Positions 50,130 through 59,336 of a stretch of DNA of 64,000 bases are shown here, piece after piece. The stretch's first letter is position 1. Each line of letters opens with the position of its first letter. The DNA lies in NCBI RefSeq assembly GCF_020144665.1, contig NZ_JAAHBQ010000023.1, positions 1 through 64,000 on the forward strand. Direction: 5' to 3'. Made by a program: the position numbers and the translations under genes. Under the pieces are notes generated by a model. The model was not told where the DNA came from and made no database searches. It saw only the letters and a list, made by a program, of their open reading frames with translations. The stretch comes from Oscillatoria salina IIICB1 (GTDB taxonomy: Bacteria; Cyanobacteriota; Cyanobacteriia; Cyanobacteriales; SIO1D9).

Positions 50130-51932
50130 TTACAGCATATTGCGTTGAATATACTCCAAAATGCCCGCAGCGATCGCTTCTGCCATGCGATCGCGATAAG
50201 CAGAAGTTGCTAATCTGGCTGCGTCTTCGCGTCCAGTCACAAAACCAGTTTCCACTAAAACCGCAGGCATGGAAGAATTTCTCAAGACGTAAAATCGAGC
50301 CGTTCTCACACCGCGATCGCGCACGTTAAGTCGCTGTAAAATATTTTTATGGATCGTTTGGGCTAATTGTCTACCGCTACTGTAATAATAGGTTTCCAAA
50401 CCGCTCACATCAGGACGACCGCCGATCGCATTCGAGTGAATACTGACGAATAAATCAGCCCCCGCACGGTTAGCCATACTAGTACGTCCTTGTAAGCTGA
50501 TAAAGCGATCGTCCGATCGCGTCATAATTACCCGTACACCTTGTTGTTCGAGAATTTGCTCTACTCGACGAGAAACTGGTAAATTAATATCAGTTTCCCT
50601 CAGTCCCCCAATTCCGATCGCCCCAGGATCTTTTCCCCCATGTCCCGGATCGATGACAACAGAAATGCGTCCGTTAGGTATCCTGGGTAATGAGGTATTC
50701 GGTGTGGGTGTAGGAGTCGCGGGAAGCGGATTTTCTGGTGGCGGTACGGGAATTGAAGTTTCTCTGGGTAACGCCGCCGTAGAGCGTTGTAACCGCAAGG
50801 AAATTAGTTGTTCGCTAGGTTGATTGAGTTCGCCAATTTGGACCCCAGGGGCAGGTTTTACGCGAATTAAAACCGTATTGCGATCCGCTTGAATTACTTG
50901 CACACCTTCGAGGAGACTGGTAGTATCGGTTCTCGGCGAAACAAAACGGTTAGAAAGTCGAGCATTATCTATTCTCAACTCGTATAAACCCGTTCTCCGA
51001 TTCCAGTTTCCCGTTGCACCCACTTGGCGATCGCTACGAACTAATAGTTGGCTACCATTTAAAGTTACGTCTACTGCTTCAATTGTCGCTGGGGAAGTAG
51101 TCGCGATCGGTTCACTGGGTGTAGAGTCATTGTCTGTTTCCACCGCCGTAATTCCGCCTTCCGGGACAAGGGCTAAACCACCATAACGACTAAAAGATGC
51201 TCGCCAGTTGGGGCTATCTTTACTAACATTTAAGGTAACGCGGGCGACGGCGGGAGAAGATGAGCGTTGATTAAACTGAATTTGGCTGACACCGTAGCGA
51301 TTGACAGATAAACTTCTCGCTGCGAGGGAATTAGGTAAAGTCACACCTTCCAAGTCGATATCGATCGTCCGGCGATCGCCACTCCGCCTCACTTCGATTT
51401 TATCTGGTTTTTCACCCTCCAAACGCACGAACAACCCATTTTGCGTCACCTCAAAATCTAAAGCCTTCGTCCCGCTAGCAGAATCCTCTGGAGGCAAAAT
51501 TACATCTGGTTTCGGATCGATAATTGGCGCTATAGCCACCTTTTGCGGAGTCGGTAAATCTACAGCCCAAGAAATCGGATTTGTCCCCCGAACGGCTACT
51601 TTCTGCGGATCGATAATGTATCCTGGGGCTAACTCTACCACCAAACGAGTCACATTCGCTTGAAACTGTCCCACCCGCAGCGACGCAACCGCACCCCCTA
51701 AATCTTGATATACCGTTGGTCTTCCTAAACTTGTCCCCGGTAAATCAATCACCAAGCGAGTCGGATCGGCAATTAATTTCGCTGTCGGTTGAACTCCCCC
51801 ATCTGTAGTAAATATTAATCGGTTCTGGTTTGCGTCGAACCTCCACGAAACCAAATTTCCTGCTTCCGCAGCAGATGAACACAGAACCAAACTTCCTATA
51901 CCTATTGTCGGTACTAGCCAGTTAATTTTCAT
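50130..51932 (-). CDS. amiC: N-acetylmuramoyl-L-alanine amidase with AMIN domains
   Basis: Cleaves peptidoglycan stem peptides during cell separation. The 600-residue exported protein has a signal peptide (1-24) and two AMIN-type beta domains (about 28-125 and 280-380) that target the septum or cell wall. A proline-rich linker and a C-terminal amidase_3 domain follow (VVIDPGHGGKDPGA, SIHSNA, LVETGFVTGREDA), with zinc ligands at the usual His/Glu positions. In filamentous cyanobacteria this family also drills septal nanopores. The start is ATG 51932. Confidence 0.93.
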   Translation of the reverse strand: MKINWLVPTIGIGSLVLCSSAAEAGNLVSWRFDANQNRLIFTTDGGVQPTAKLIADPTRLVIDLPGTSLGRPTVYQDLGGAVASLRVGQFQANVTRLVVELAPGYIIDPQKVAVRGTNPISWAVDLPTPQKVAIAPIIDPKPDVILPPEDSASGTKALDFEVTQNGLFVRLEGEKPDKIEVRRSGDRRTIDIDLEGVTLPNSLAARSLSVNRYGVSQIQFNQRSSSPAVARVTLNVSKDSPNWRASFSRYGGLALVPEGGITAVETDNDSTPSEPIATTSPATIEAVDVTLNGSQLLVRSDRQVGATGNWNRRTGLYELRIDNARLSNRFVSPRTDTTSLLEGVQVIQADRNTVLIRVKPAPGVQIGELNQPSEQLISLRLQRSTAALPRETSIPVPPPENPLPATPTPTPNTSLPRIPNGRISVVIDPGHGGKDPGAIGIGGLRETDINLPVSRRVEQILEQQGVRVIMTRSDDRFISLQGRTSMANRAGADLFVSIHSNAIGGRPDVSGLETYYYSSGRQLAQTIHKNILQRLNVRDRGVRTARFYVLRNSSMPAVLVETGFVTGREDAARLATSAYRDRMAEAIAAGILEYIQRNML

Positions 51933-52651
51933 AGAGCAATGGTTATAACTTTTGTGCGATCGCCGCTTGGGTTGCTGGCGCTACTGCACCAATCGTCCGT
52001 GCAGACGAGATTTTTCGTTACTGGTTGAACTTTCACTTCGATCTTCAGACTATTATCTCTGAAATCAGGTAATTCTTATGATTTTTTTTCACCATTTTAT
52101 TTCAGCACGCCAGCTAATAATTATTACCAGATTTGGGCATATTTACGGATTTTACTGCTTCGGCAACTCTTCTGTTTCACCTTACTCAAACTTTTTACCA
52201 TCTTTCCTCTTTCTTCGGGAACCTCTGCGATCGTTCTCCAGTCAAAATCATCCAAAGGTGCATCAATACAAAGACTTGGGTTCGCCTACCATTCTCAACA
52301 ACTTATTTTTATCTCCATCGTTCGCTCAGCAACAGAAATATTTCTCTTGCTATAAATACTCCTTCATTTAGGCAAAAAATGAAACTATTTTTGCCAATCT
52401 TTAGTAACTTTTAAAACCAATCTTTTCCCCAATCCACCATCGAAATTATCCTTTTACCTAACTATTTTTCCTCAATAAAAATTTAATTTTACCACTATAA
52501 AAGCAAATTTTAACTACATACCAACTTAATCTTGGCGACTTGGTGACTTGGTGTGAAACTACCACTTCAACCCCAATTAACAAAGTCAGCACCATAAAAT
52601 GATAATCGTTATTATAACAAAAGATACCAAACCCACTTACCCAAGCAAGCC
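51933..52651. other. Long intergenic region without recognisable gene
   Basis: About 720 bp upstream of amiC. Two overlapping open frames on the plus strand around 52080-52410 are Phe/Ser/Leu-rich with no family character, and I consider them spurious. No spreading repeats or RNA genes are evident. The region contains the amiC promoter on the minus strand. Confidence 0.45.
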
Positions 52652-52684
52652 AAAAAGGGAGCTACAAAACTATCCTAGCTCCCT
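52652..52684 (-). terminator. Intrinsic terminator of the pentapeptide-repeat gene
   Basis: On the minus strand GGGAGCTA (52683-52676) and TAGCTCCC (52664-52657) form a perfect stem, followed by TTTTTGG, about 25 bp after the stop codon. Confidence 0.85.
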
Positions 52685-52709
52685 CAACCTGGTTAATTTT
52701 TGCGAAAAA

Positions 52710-53258
52710 TTAGCGTTTACCTGCCCAACTTCTCCACTTATGGGACAATCCGCTTGAATTACGCTCCGAATCGAAATCCTTTTCACTCAGGTTAGTCCCA
52801 GTCAACTTCGCACCAACCAAATCGACTCCGCTCAAATCCGCCCCATCTAGTTTACTATTCGTCAGGTTCGCACCACTTAAGTCAGCACCACTCAAATTAG
52901 CTGAAGCTAAGTTAGCACCAGTAAGGTCAGCATTATGCAGATTAGCACAACGTAAGTCACCTTGACTGAGATCCGCGCTGCCCAGTTGCGCCCCAATCAA
53001 ATCTGCACCAATCAGATTAACATCAACTAAGTTAGCCCCAACCAAATTAGCATTACTTAAATCCGCATCGGTTAAATTAGCGCCACTCAAACAAGCCCCA
53101 CTCAAATCCGCTTTACTTAGATCGGCACCGCTTAAGTCAGCTCGACTCAAATTAATTCTACTCAAATTTACGCCACCTAATCCCGCTTCATGCAAACTTA
53201 CTCCGGTAAAATCTGACTCGCGAGATCCATATCTCGATAATAATTCGTGGCTATTCAT
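52710..53258 (-). CDS. Pentapeptide-repeat protein
   Basis: A 182-residue protein composed of about 24 consecutive A(D/N)LxX repeats (about 28-155) that form a right-handed square helix. A short N-terminal cap (LLSRYGSRESDFTGVSLHE) and a basic C-terminus (KWRSWAGKR) flank them. Such proteins are abundant in cyanobacteria; functions range from DNA mimicry to unknown. No signal peptide is present. It is monocistronic, with its own terminator. Confidence 0.93.
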   Translation of the reverse strand: MNSHELLSRYGSRESDFTGVSLHEAGLGGVNLSRINLSRADLSGADLSKADLSGACLSGANLTDADLSNANLVGANLVDVNLIGADLIGAQLGSADLSQGDLRCANLHNADLTGANLASANLSGADLSGANLTNSKLDGADLSGVDLVGAKLTGTNLSEKDFDSERNSSGLSHKWRSWAGKR

Positions 53259-53777
53259 TTTTTTCCCTCCGATTTAATTAACTCATCACGAGTTAAAATT
53301 GCGCTCAATGTAAAAAATATTTACAACTGCCTTGATGCCAATTGAGTGTAACAAAAAATTATTTTAACTTTCTTGGTTTGGCGTTACATTAATTATTCTT
53401 CAACTACAATTAGCACTAATTAGCTAGATTTCACTTTCAAGTCGAAAAATTTACGCTTGCTGTTAATCTAGACAATGGCTTTGAGTTCTGTTGTCTTCGA
53501 TCTTACTTAAATCTTCCTGAAAAGAACATGACTTTTTTTTACTTTTTGTTAAAATTAACTTAGTTAAATTTTGTTGCCGTTCTCAAGCAAAAGTGTATTA
53601 AGTATATTCACTTAAGCAAATCATTTTAACTAAAAATTGACTCGCTTTAGGCAAAAAAATAATTATTTCAAAACAAAATCAAACCTCTTTATTGACAAGA
53701 AAATTTAAGCTATTAAAATTCAAATAATTAAAGTTTTTATGCCATAATTAAAATTGCTAAATTTATTCGAGGCTGAA
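53259..53777. other. AT-rich intergenic region between divergent genes
   Basis: 519 bp between the pentapeptide gene and gamma-glutamyltransferase, very AT-rich with long A and T runs. No coding frame, spreading repeat or RNA is recognisable. It must hold the promoters of both flanking genes. Confidence 0.5.
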
Positions 53778-55574
53778 ATGAAATTAACTTCTATTTTTGG
53801 GAAAATAATTTTTCCTAAAAACAACATTTATTTGCTAAAAATTTTGACAATAAAAATTAAATCATTTTGGACAATTATCCTCGCATTACAACTCCTCAGC
53901 CCGATAAATTTAGCCGCCGAAAAACCAATCTATAACACTCAAGATGTTTTTCATCCCGTCATTGCTAAAAATGGCATCGTCGCTACACAAGAAGCCTTAG
54001 CAACCCAAGCAGGTTTATCAGTTTTAAAAGCAGGAGGAAATGCAATTGATGCCGCCGTTACGATTGGCTTTACTTTAGCAGTTACTTTACCACGGGCAGG
54101 TAATATTGGCGGCGGTGGCTTTATGTTAATTCACTTAGCTGATACTCAAGAAACAGTGGCTATTGATTATCGAGAAAAAGCCCCTTTAGCCGCGACAAGA
54201 AATATGTTTTTAGACGAAAATGGCAAAGCAGATCCGCAAAAATCAAGGTTTAGTCATTTAGCTGTGGGCGTTCCCGGTACGGTGGCTGGGTTAGCATTTG
54301 TTTTGGAAAAATATGGGACAATTTCTTTAGCAGAAGCTTTACAACCAGCGATTGAATTGGCAGAAAAGGGAATAACTGTAACTGAAGATTTACGCAGTTC
54401 GCTGATTTTTGCCCAACCTTATTTAGCAACTAATGAAGCCAGTCAAGAGATATTTTTTCCGGCAGAAGGAAAGGTTTATCAGGTGGGAGATCTTCTCATT
54501 CAAGCGGATTTAGCGAAGAGTTTAAAATTGATTGCATCTGAAGGAGTAGAGGCGTTTTATCAGGGCGAAATTGCCGATAAAATTGTGGCTGAGATGTCAG
54601 CGAATGGAGGGATAATTACGAAAGCAGATTTAGCTAGTTATCAGCCTGTAATTCGTCAGCCAGTTCGAGGTAATTATCGAGGATATGATATTTATTCTAT
54701 GCCACCGCCGAGTTCCGGTGGAGTTCATTTAATTCAAATGTTAAATATCCTCGAAGGGTTTCCGATTAAGTTGTTCGGACATAATCAAGCTAAGACTATT
54801 CATATTATGACAGAAACAATGAAGTTAGCTTATGCCGATCGCTTCCAATATTTAGGAGATCCAGATTTTGTGGACGTACCCGTCAGGGAGTTAATCTCGA
54901 AAAGTTATGCCGATCGTTTGCGATCGCGGATTAATTTACAACAAGCAACCCCCAGTAGTAAGATTTTACCAGCCGCAATTAATGAGAAAATTGAAAGTAT
55001 CGATACTACTCACTTTTCCGTAATCGATCGCTATGGAAATGCGGTAGCAAATACCTATACCTTAAACTTTTCTTACGGTAGTGGTATTACTGTTCCGGGG
55101 ACGGGCATTCTTTTAAATAACGAAATGGATGATTTTACGGCAAAACCAGGTGTACAAAATGCTTATGGTTTAGTTGGTGGTGAGTTGAATGCCATTGAAC
55201 CTGAAAAACGAATGTTGAGTTCGATGACTCCGACAATTGTTATCGAAAATGGGCAACCTTTTTTAGTTACAGGTAGTCCTGGGGGAAGTCAGATTATTAC
55301 GGCGACATTACAACTAATTATGAATGTAATTGACCACGAAATGAATATCGCGGCGGCAACGAATAGTTTTCGCTTTCATCATCAATGGTTGCCGGATGTA
55401 TTACAAGTAGAAAAAGGTTTGAATGGAGATACGATTGCTTTGTTGCAGGAATTCGGACATACCGTAGAAGTAACTAATGCGATGGGAAGTACCCAAAGTG
55501 TAATGTATCGTGAAAAAAGATTGTTTGGTGCCTCCGATCCCCGCCGCCCTAATGCTTTAACGTTAGGCTATTAA
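53778..55574 (+). CDS. ggt: Gamma-glutamyltransferase precursor
   Basis: Hydrolyses or transfers the gamma-glutamyl group of glutathione in the periplasm. About 598 residues from the ATG at 53778, which has GAGG five bases upstream (an in-frame start at 53754 lacks this). A hydrophobic signal segment lies near residues 28-45. The self-cleavage site is DTTHFSVIDRYGNAVANTYT, with Thr as new N-terminus. The downstream substrate motif is RMLSSMTPTIV and the GSPGGSQII loop completes the active site. Family length is normal. Confidence 0.95.
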   Translation: MKLTSIFGKIIFPKNNIYLLKILTIKIKSFWTIILALQLLSPINLAAEKPIYNTQDVFHPVIAKNGIVATQEALATQAGLSVLKAGGNAIDAAVTIGFTLAVTLPRAGNIGGGGFMLIHLADTQETVAIDYREKAPLAATRNMFLDENGKADPQKSRFSHLAVGVPGTVAGLAFVLEKYGTISLAEALQPAIELAEKGITVTEDLRSSLIFAQPYLATNEASQEIFFPAEGKVYQVGDLLIQADLAKSLKLIASEGVEAFYQGEIADKIVAEMSANGGIITKADLASYQPVIRQPVRGNYRGYDIYSMPPPSSGGVHLIQMLNILEGFPIKLFGHNQAKTIHIMTETMKLAYADRFQYLGDPDFVDVPVRELISKSYADRLRSRINLQQATPSSKILPAAINEKIESIDTTHFSVIDRYGNAVANTYTLNFSYGSGITVPGTGILLNNEMDDFTAKPGVQNAYGLVGGELNAIEPEKRMLSSMTPTIVIENGQPFLVTGSPGGSQIITATLQLIMNVIDHEMNIAAATNSFRFHHQWLPDVLQVEKGLNGDTIALLQEFGHTVEVTNAMGSTQSVMYREKRLFGASDPRRPNALTLGY

Positions 55575-55805
55575 CAGTGAACAGTTAGCAGTTATCAGTT
55601 AACAGTTATCAGTGAACAGTTAACAGTGACCAGTTATCAGTGAACAGTTATCAGTGACCAGTTATCAGTTAGCAGTTATCAGTTTATCCTCCTCCTCCTT
55701 GTCTCCCCCCTCCTCCTTGTCTCCCCCCTCTTCCCCCTCTCCCAAGTCCCCCTCTCCCAAGTCCCCCAATCCCTAATCCCTAATCCCCAGTCCCCAGTCC
55801 CCGAA
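55575..55805. repeat. Composite short repeats between ggt and mnmH
   Basis: Immediately after the ggt stop, CAGTTAGCAGTTATCAGT-type heptamers run from 55575 to about 55685. CCTCCTCCTTGTCTCCCCCC units (55686-55765) and CCCTAATCCCCAGTCCCC units (55766-55802) follow, up to the mnmH start codon. No gene is present. The mnmH ribosome site must lie within this repeat DNA, and none is obvious. Confidence 0.88.
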
Positions 55806-56861
55806 ATGCGAGAACCGACTTACACATCCACCCCTTGGCGGGAAACTTATAGTGAAATTATTGACGTGCGATCGCCAGCCGAATATGCTGAGGATCGCAT
55901 TCCTGGTGCGATTAATCTACCCGTACTGGATAATCAAGAACGTGCTAAAATTGGCACAATTTATAAGCAAGTTTCTCCTTTTGAAGCAAGGAAACTTGGC
56001 GCATCTTTAGTCGCGGCGAATATTTCTCACTATTTACAAACTCATTTTCTCTCTAAAAATAAAGATTATTCTCCACTCGTTTACTGCTGGCGTGGCGGTA
56101 ACAGATCTCATAGTTTGGCGTTAATATTAAGTCAAATTGGTTGGTATGTGACTGTTGTTACTGGAGGATATAAAACTTATCGTAATTATGTCCGCGAACA
56201 ACTGAATCAATTACCTTTAAAATTCACTTATAAAATTTTGTCTGGCTTGACTGGTACAGGTAAAACAGAAATTTTGCGGCGACTCGCGAAACGAGATATC
56301 CAAGTATTAGATTTAGAAGCTTTGGCAAATCATCGTGGTTCTTTGTTAGGACAAGAATGGGAAGTCAAACCTGAACCACAACCGTCACAAAAAGATTTTG
56401 AATCGAGATTATTACAAAGGTTGCAAAAGTTCGACGCTAATCAACCTGTTTGGGTGGAGTCGGAAAGTAATAAAATTGGACAAATTTATTTACCTTCTGC
56501 CCTTTGGGAGATGATGAAAAAAGCGAGTTGTCTGGAAATAAAAGTACCGCTAGCAGCTAGAATTGATTGGTTGTTGCAGGAATATCCACATTTGGTCGAG
56601 AATGCTGATTTCCTGAAAAATAAGTTGGATAAACTAAACTCTCGTTATGGTTGTCACAAAGTTAAACAATGGAAAAAGTTAATTGACCAAAATGAGTGGC
56701 ATAGTTTGATCGGAGATTTGTTAGTTACTCATTACGATCCGGCTTATCGTCGTTCCTTGAGTCGAGCTTATTATCCGCGATTGGCAAAAACTGTGCAAGT
56801 TGTCGATCTATCCGCAAAAAGTTTAGATCTAGCTTTATTGAAGTTTTTAGCGGAAGTTTGA
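55806..56861 (+). CDS. mnmH: tRNA 2-selenouridine/2-geranylthiouridine synthase MnmH
   Basis: Modifies U34 of certain tRNAs by exchanging sulfur for selenium or adding a geranyl group. The 351-residue protein has an N-terminal rhodanese domain (IIDVRSPAEYAEDRIPGA; catalytic Cys in YCWRGGNRS) and a C-terminal P-loop domain (SGLTGTGKTEIL). No selD is present in the window, so the source of selenophosphate is not shown. The start ATG immediately follows the repeat block. A redoxin gene follows 50 bp later. Confidence 0.92.
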   Translation: MREPTYTSTPWRETYSEIIDVRSPAEYAEDRIPGAINLPVLDNQERAKIGTIYKQVSPFEARKLGASLVAANISHYLQTHFLSKNKDYSPLVYCWRGGNRSHSLALILSQIGWYVTVVTGGYKTYRNYVREQLNQLPLKFTYKILSGLTGTGKTEILRRLAKRDIQVLDLEALANHRGSLLGQEWEVKPEPQPSQKDFESRLLQRLQKFDANQPVWVESESNKIGQIYLPSALWEMMKKASCLEIKVPLAARIDWLLQEYPHLVENADFLKNKLDKLNSRYGCHKVKQWKKLIDQNEWHSLIGDLLVTHYDPAYRRSLSRAYYPRLAKTVQVVDLSAKSLDLALLKFLAEV

Positions 56862-56911
56862 GCAAATTTTTGCTAACTTGTAAGCAGTAAAAGCAATTAG
56901 GAGCAAAAAGT

Positions 56912-57490
56912 ATGGTAAAAACCGCATCGACGATGTTACCTTTGGGAACGAAAGCACCGGATTTTGCGTTACTAGATACGGTATCTGGGGAAACTATTAC
57001 TCTTGAGCAGTTTCAAGATAAGCAAGCTTTGCTGGTAATGTTTATTTGTCAGCATTGTCCTTTTGTCCGTCGGGTGAAAGCAGAGTTAGCGCGTTTGGGG
57101 AAAGATTACGCTGACAAAAATGTGGGGATTGTTGCTATTAGCGCTAATGATGTGGAAAATTATCCTGATGATTCTCCGGAAAAATTGCAGGAGATGGCGC
57201 AAGAGTTGGATTTCAATTTTCCTTTCTGTTACGATGAATCTCAGGAGGTGGCTAAGGCTTATACTGCTGCTTGTACGCCGGATTTTTTTGTTTTCGATCG
57301 CTCTTTGCAGTTGGTTTATCGCGGTCAGTTGGATGATAGTATTTTAGATGAGTCGCAACCTGTTGATGGTAAGTATATTCGTGCTGCTTTAGATGCTTTG
57401 TTGGCTGGTGAAGTGGTGGATACTGACCAAAAGCCGAGTGTGGGTTGTAATATTAAGTGGAAATCTGGTAATGAACCAGCTTATTTCTAA
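56912..57490 (+). CDS. Thioredoxin-fold redoxin (AhpC/TSA-like)
   Basis: A 192-residue protein with a redoxin fold: LGTKAPDFALLDTVSG, then CQHCPFVRRVK as a CxxC redox centre (near residues 47-50), and a late cis-Pro region CTPDFFVFD. It has no signal peptide and probably works in the cytoplasm as a thiol oxidoreductase. The start ATG has AGGAGCAAAAAGT upstream, a good ribosome site. It lies between mnmH (50 bp) and the lipoprotein gene (31 bp) and probably shares their transcript. Confidence 0.88.
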   Translation: MVKTASTMLPLGTKAPDFALLDTVSGETITLEQFQDKQALLVMFICQHCPFVRRVKAELARLGKDYADKNVGIVAISANDVENYPDDSPEKLQEMAQELDFNFPFCYDESQEVAKAYTAACTPDFFVFDRSLQLVYRGQLDDSILDESQPVDGKYIRAALDALLAGEVVDTDQKPSVGCNIKWKSGNEPAYF

Positions 57491-57521
57491 ATTTAGCTAG
57501 GAGTTTTCCTATTTATCAACG

Positions 57522-58517
57522 ATGAAGAACAATCTTGGTGTTTTTGCGGTTTTAGCTTTGTTAACCAGTTGTAGTTCTGGTTATAGCGAGGCTGAATTAA
57601 CGCAATTACACGAAGAGGCGATCGCGGCTAACGCTATCTTGATGAAAAATCTTAACCAAAATCAGCAGTTTGAGTTATGGCAGTTACTTGTTCAAGGCGA
57701 AATTAACTACCAGAAAACAGTTTCTTTGAGTCTTGCTCAACTTAAGGATTTGGAAACGATCTCGGTGGTTACTAGCGATCCTCATAATAGTCTCAATGCT
57801 AACTCTAGCTATGAGTTTCGAGGTGTTAAGGTTGCTACTCTCCTCGATCGCTATGGCGTGGATGCGGATGTAACTGAGGTGACTTTTGTTGCTTATGATG
57901 GCTACCGTGCTACGGTGAGTTGGGCGGATTTACAAAAATATCCGATTATTGTCGCTTTTGAACGAGATCGGCGACCAATTGCTCGTTCTGATGGCGGTCC
58001 TCTTTATTTGGTTTTTCCTTACACCGATTACCCCCAGTTACAACAAAAGTATGGCGATCGCTATTGGGTGTTTTATCTGACTCACGCGATCGCTGGAACT
58101 CCGGATCTTGGTCTGCAAGTTGGCGATCGAAAATTTAATGCTCGCTCTTTGGCAAAGTTCCCCCAGGTCACAATTGAAGAGGCTGTTGGTTATAGCGGTT
58201 GGTCTCCAGGTAAGGTTCAACTCCACGGCGTGCGCCTTCGTGATGTTTTTCAAGCGGCTAAGGTTGAGTCTGAGGAAACGGTCATTATTCAAGGTAAGTC
58301 AATTGTTCACCGCAATCCTTATAAGCCGATTGAAATCCCTGTGGCTGCCGTTCAAGGTTGTGATGTGCTGTTGATTACTGCTTGGGGAAAGAAACGTCAG
58401 CCGATTCCCTCGCGTATGGGCGGTCCGCTTACTCTCGCTTTCTCTCCTGATTGTCAGGAGTTTTTCCCCCAAAATCCACCTTGGCTCACTTTTGTCGAAC
58501 AAATTCTCGTTGAATAG
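57522..58517 (+). CDS. Lipoprotein with two molybdopterin-oxidoreductase-like domains
   Basis: A 331-residue exported lipoprotein with signal and lipobox LLTSC (Cys17). It contains two similar halves (about 70-190 and 195-325). Each has a core resembling the sulfite-oxidase/YedY molybdopterin-binding fold: GVKVATLLDRYGVDA, AYDGYRATVSW and DGGPLYLVFPY in the first; GVRLRDVFQAAKV and MGGPLTLAFSP in the second. A cofactor-ligating Cys in the canonical position is not evident, so it may be a non-catalytic relative. It is last in the mnmH group. Confidence 0.78.
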   Translation: MKNNLGVFAVLALLTSCSSGYSEAELTQLHEEAIAANAILMKNLNQNQQFELWQLLVQGEINYQKTVSLSLAQLKDLETISVVTSDPHNSLNANSSYEFRGVKVATLLDRYGVDADVTEVTFVAYDGYRATVSWADLQKYPIIVAFERDRRPIARSDGGPLYLVFPYTDYPQLQQKYGDRYWVFYLTHAIAGTPDLGLQVGDRKFNARSLAKFPQVTIEEAVGYSGWSPGKVQLHGVRLRDVFQAAKVESEETVIIQGKSIVHRNPYKPIEIPVAAVQGCDVLLITAWGKKRQPIPSRMGGPLTLAFSPDCQEFFPQNPPWLTFVEQILVE

Positions 58518-58545
58518 TATTTATGTATCGTTTTCCTTTTTCCTG

Positions 58546-58857
58546 CATATTTTTAGGGCAATGTCAATCTGCATAAATACTTTAGGTATTTAGACTTAAG
58601 AAAAAAAAGTTTTTCTCGTGAGTCATTTCGACCGGAAAAATTAAATTTTGCGAAAATTTTGGTCTCTCTTCCGACGAGGTTACTGGATTTGCCAGGTTGG
58701 TTTGCTAAAATAGTTAGAAAAGGGGTAGTATAGCATCCTTTTCTTTTTGTATCATATTTGACAGCGAGGCGCAACCCCTTGAAAATTCGTCGAATAATTG
58801 CACGTTATTTTCGGCGATCGCGTCCCCAGTTTTTTGACATTGATTTAAATATCAAAA
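58546..58857. repeat. 312-bp direct repeat, copy 1
   Basis: Matches the segment at 58895-59206 with only about a handful of base changes (for example GGTATT/AGTATT and GGTCTC/GGCCTC). It lies between convergent genes. A 73-codon minus-strand frame (58553-58774, TTG start, KYDTKRKGCYTTPFLT near its start) is intact in it. No homologous family is recognised. Confidence 0.9.
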
Positions 58858-58894
58858 GAATAATAGAATCGATGATTTGTTTTACTTTTTGCTA

Positions 58895-59206
58895 CATATT
58901 TTTAGGATAATGTCAATCGGCATAAATACTTTAAGTATTTAGACTTAAGAAAAAAAAGTTTTTCTCGTGAGTCATTTCGACCGGAAAAATTAAATTTTGC
59001 GAAAATTTTGGCCTCTCTTCCGACGAGGTTACTGGATTTGCCAGGTTGGTTTGCTAAAATAGTTAGAAAGGGGGTAGTATAGCATCCTTTTCTTTTTGTA
59101 TCATATTTGACAGCGAGGCGCAACCCCTTGAAAATTCGTCGAATAATTGCACGTTATTTTCGGCGATCGCGTCCCCAGTTTTTTGACATTGATTTAAATA
59201 TCAAAA
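58895..59206. repeat. 312-bp direct repeat, copy 2
   Basis: Second copy of the repeat, offset 349 bp from the first. The 73-codon minus-strand frame (58902-59123) is also kept, with two amino-acid changes and at least two silent ones. The unit ends with TTTTTTGACATTGATTTAAA, a promoter-like TTGACA preceding an AT-rich palindrome. Whether it encodes a peptide or an RNA is not settled. Confidence 0.9.
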
Positions 59207-59336
59207 CACGCATTGAGTAAATAAAAATATTTACTTATTTAATTCACCTAGCTTAGATAAGATAAATATAAACAAAAGAAAGAAGCAAGAATTATCTGGT
59301 ATTATCCTTCTTTTTAAGTTATTAACTTTCTCCTTC

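Noticed and set aside
52078-52414. Two overlapping plus-strand frames of 93-97 codons upstream of amiC
   Set aside because: Phe/Ser-rich, no ribosome site, no family character, and they overlap each other. Probably chance in AT-rich DNA.
58553-59123. Calling the two 73-codon minus-strand frames as genes
   Set aside because: Start codons are TTG, no ribosome site or family is visible, and conservation may only reflect recent duplication. Reported as repeats and a finding instead.
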